Shown piece by piece: positions 5,430 to 7,229 of a DNA stretch of 7,229 nt (its first letter is position 1; each line of letters begins with the position of its first letter). Source of the stretch: Marinosulfonomonas sp. (GTDB taxonomy: Bacteria; Pseudomonadota; Alphaproteobacteria; Rhodobacterales; Rhodobacteraceae); NCBI GenBank assembly GCA_019090845.1, contig JAHRVD010000240.1, positions 1 to 7,229 of the forward strand, read 5' to 3'. The notes beneath the pieces were generated by a model that had not been told where the DNA came from, did not search any database, and saw only the letters and a program-made list of their open reading frames with translations. The position numbers were made by a program, and so were the translations under genes.

Positions 5430-7229
5430 TTACCGCTCTGGCTTTCCCAGAATTGCGCCAAGAACATCTAGAATAATTTGTTCGGCTACATTGCCGTTTT
5501 TTCGTTTCCTGCGATTCTTGCTGTTTCTTTTCCAGCCTTGGTTATCCAGCGGGTTAACAAAGACCTCCGGCAGCCTGTCGGGGCGGATCATCGGTAAATT
5601 TCGTGCTGGCAGACCCTCATGAACCCGAAGCATTGTTTCGCGCCAGATGTCGGCCGGCAGGCCGCCGCCCGTCACGCCAGACAAGGGCGTGTTGTCATCA
5701 TAGCCCATCCAAATGCCCGCAACGTAATCTGCGCTGAAGCCCAGAAACCATGCATCCCGCGCAGCCTGCGTCGTGCCGGTTTTGGCCGCGATTTCGCGCC
5801 CCGGCAACTGCGCACGCGAACCGGTGCCCCCCTTCGTTACCTGATGCATCATATAGACCAGCTGGCGTGCTGCGTTTTCGGTGATAACCCGCTCGCCCAT
5901 CCCGCCATCCTGATCCATTAGCGCGTTTTCATCACCCTGTAATCGCAGTTCAACCAGCCCATATGGTGTAACGCTGGACCCGCCATTCAGGATACCTGCA
6001 TAAGCCCCGGTCATTTCAATCAGTGTAGATTCGGACGCGCCAAGTGCCAGCGCCGGACCAAGAGCAAGGTCACCGCTGATCCCAAACTCTGCCGCAATTT
6101 TTCGGACATTGTCCCGACCGACATCCTCCGAAACCCGGACAGCCGGTGTGTTTAATGAAAACTTCAAAGCATCCGTTAACGTCACGGGGCCACGAAACTT
6201 GTTATCGTAGTTTCTGGGTGACCAGGTGCCAGAACCGGGAATATCAAGTGTAAGTGGTTCATCCTGAACCGTATCGGCGTAGGTGTACCCCAGATCCAGC
6301 GCAGTTGCGTATACGAACGGTTTAAAGGCCGATCCGGTCTGCCTATTCGCCTGGATCGCCCGGTTGAACTGCCCCGTAACGCCGCGCAGTTTTCGCCCGC
6401 CAACCATCGCGCGAACTGCACCATCTGCGGACATGACAACAATCGCAGCCTGTGCTTTGGACCCTTTGCGGACTTTTGTTGCAAATATCAGATTTAGCGC
6501 ATCCTCGGCAGCAGTTTGGATCCGTTGATCAAAAGTGGTGCGGATCACCACGTCTTCTGTTGTTTCTTTGGTAAGAAACGTTGGGCCGCTATCCATGACC
6601 CAATCTGCAAAATAGCCGCCAGCGCGCGCCCGGGCTGCGCCAGATAATTCAGCCGGGTTCAAGCGGGCATCCGCCGCCTGTGCTTTGGTGATGTATCGCT
6701 GATCTTCCATCAAGCCGACAACAACGCCCGCGCGATTCTGTGATCGTTTTAGATTGGCGGTCGGTGCATAGCGGGACGGGGCAGTGAGCAAACCGGCCAG
6801 CATCGCAGCTTCGGCGGGGCTAACCTGGGCCGCGGACTTTCCAAAATAGCGTTGGCTGGCGGCCTCAAAGCCGCGCGCACCCGCGCCAAGGTATGCTCTG
6901 TTAAGATAGATCGTCAGAATTTCATCTTTGGAATATTTGACTTCCAGCGCCAGCGCATAGACCGCCTCTTTCACCTTGCGCCAAACGGACCCCTGCCGAC
7001 AGTCCGCCTCATATGCGGCTTCGCTGATACCGGACGTGGGATCAAAGGGAACACCAAGACATAACAATTTGGCTGCCTGCTGCGTGATCGTCGAACCACC
7101 GTGCCCCGACAGTGGCCCGCGCCCTTCACCAAGGTTGATACGAACAGCAGAGGCGACGCCGCGTGGGCTAATACCGAAATGGCGGTAAAAACGTTTGTCT
7201 TCGGTTGCGACCACAGCATTTCTTAGATG
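5430..7229 (-). CDS. Bifunctional class A penicillin-binding protein, PBP1A-like (5' end cut by window edge)
   Basis: The 599 visible codons run in from the right edge with no stop, so the GTG at 7214 is internal, not the start. The missing part holds the cytoplasmic tail, membrane anchor and start of the GT51 domain. Transglycosylase: AVVATEDKRFYRHFG with catalytic Glu10, GGSTITQQ at 44-51, then KYSKDEILTIYLNRAYLGAGARGFEAA and PAEAAMLAGLL. Transpeptidase: Ser300 and Lys303 in TGSAFKPF, SLN at 358-360, KTGT at 483-486. Both enzyme sets are intact, so it should polymerise and cross-link peptidoglycan on the periplasmic side of the inner membrane. A segment of roughly 17 extra residues with two cysteines (Cys57, Cys77) sits between GGSTITQQ and KVKEA. 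The C-terminus has a very basic run (566-578) and a final hydrophobic helix. It is convergent with mlaC, five bases between stops. Confidence 0.95.
   Translation of the reverse strand, partial: HLRNAVVATEDKRFYRHFGISPRGVASAVRINLGEGRGPLSGHGGSTITQQAAKLLCLGVPFDPTSGISEAAYEADCRQGSVWRKVKEAVYALALEVKYSKDEILTIYLNRAYLGAGARGFEAASQRYFGKSAAQVSPAEAAMLAGLLTAPSRYAPTANLKRSQNRAGVVVGLMEDQRYITKAQAADARLNPAELSGAARARAGGYFADWVMDSGPTFLTKETTEDVVIRTTFDQRIQTAAEDALNLIFATKVRKGSKAQAAIVVMSADGAVRAMVGGRKLRGVTGQFNRAIQANRQTGSAFKPFVYATALDLGYTYADTVQDEPLTLDIPGSGTWSPRNYDNKFRGPVTLTDALKFSLNTPAVRVSEDVGRDNVRKIAAEFGISGDLALGPALALGASESTLIEMTGAYAGILNGGSSVTPYGLVELRLQGDENALMDQDGGMGERVITENAARQLVYMMHQVTKGGTGSRAQLPGREIAAKTGTTQAARDAWFLGFSADYVAGIWMGYDDNTPLSGVTGGGLPADIWRETMLRVHEGLPARNLPMIRPDRLPEVFVNPLDNQGWKRNSKNRRKRKNGNVAEQIILDVLGAILGKPER

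Noticed and set aside
5425..5451. Hairpin TCTGG/CCAGA (5437-5451) with a T run on the minus strand, as a terminator for the PBP gene
   Set aside because: The stem is only five base pairs, and the T run lies about seven to ten bases beyond it instead of directly after. It also falls inside the last PBP codons, so it is not convincing.
7212..7214. GTG as the start codon of the PBP
   Set aside because: The frame stays open to the window edge, and the preceding residues (H-L-R-N-A) continue the conserved transglycosylase motif leading into ATED. The true start must be outside the window.

Overview
The window looks like ordinary chromosome from an alphaproteobacterium, most likely a Rhodobacterales (roseobacter-type) species. 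I infer this from protein style and gene neighbourhoods: a RidA-family / GDPD / COG3146-type acyltransferase operon, an isolated mlaA-mlaC pair, and a bifunctional PBP with a cysteine-bearing insertion. No tRNA, rRNA, CRISPR array, insertion sequence or phage-like gene was found. Coding density is very high, and the longest stretch without a gene is about 225 bases (3864-4088).

Layout. (1) 1-841, minus strand: an FAD/NAD-dependent reductase of the ferredoxin/rubredoxin-reductase type, cut at the left edge. (2) 842-923: a short divergent promoter region. (3) 924-1412, plus strand: a Prx5-type (type II) peroxiredoxin. (4) 3863 down to 1434, minus strand: a tight three-gene operon of a RidA-family protein, a cytosolic glycerophosphodiester phosphodiesterase and a FemAB/GNAT-like acyltransferase, with a 4-base ATGA overlap and then a 4-base gap. 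(5) 3864-4088: a divergent intergenic region. (6) 4089-5424, plus strand: the lipoprotein gene mlaA overlapping mlaC, which encodes the periplasmic phospholipid carrier. (7) 7229 down to 5430, minus strand: a bifunctional class A penicillin-binding protein cut at the right edge. It meets mlaC tail to tail with five bases between the stop codons.

How the genes fit together. The right half is about the cell envelope. MlaA (outer membrane) and MlaC (periplasm) handle misplaced outer-membrane phospholipid, and the PBP builds peptidoglycan. The middle operon joins a phospholipid-headgroup phosphodiesterase to a predicted acyltransferase and an imine-deaminase-family protein; its shared purpose is not evident. 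The left pair are redox enzymes, a peroxidase and a flavin reductase, transcribed divergently.

I see no clear undescribed system. The points most worth a second look are a twin-arginine-like signal on MlaC, the cluster of five in-frame ATGs where mlaC starts inside the end of mlaA, and the two-cysteine insertion in the transglycosylase domain of the PBP.
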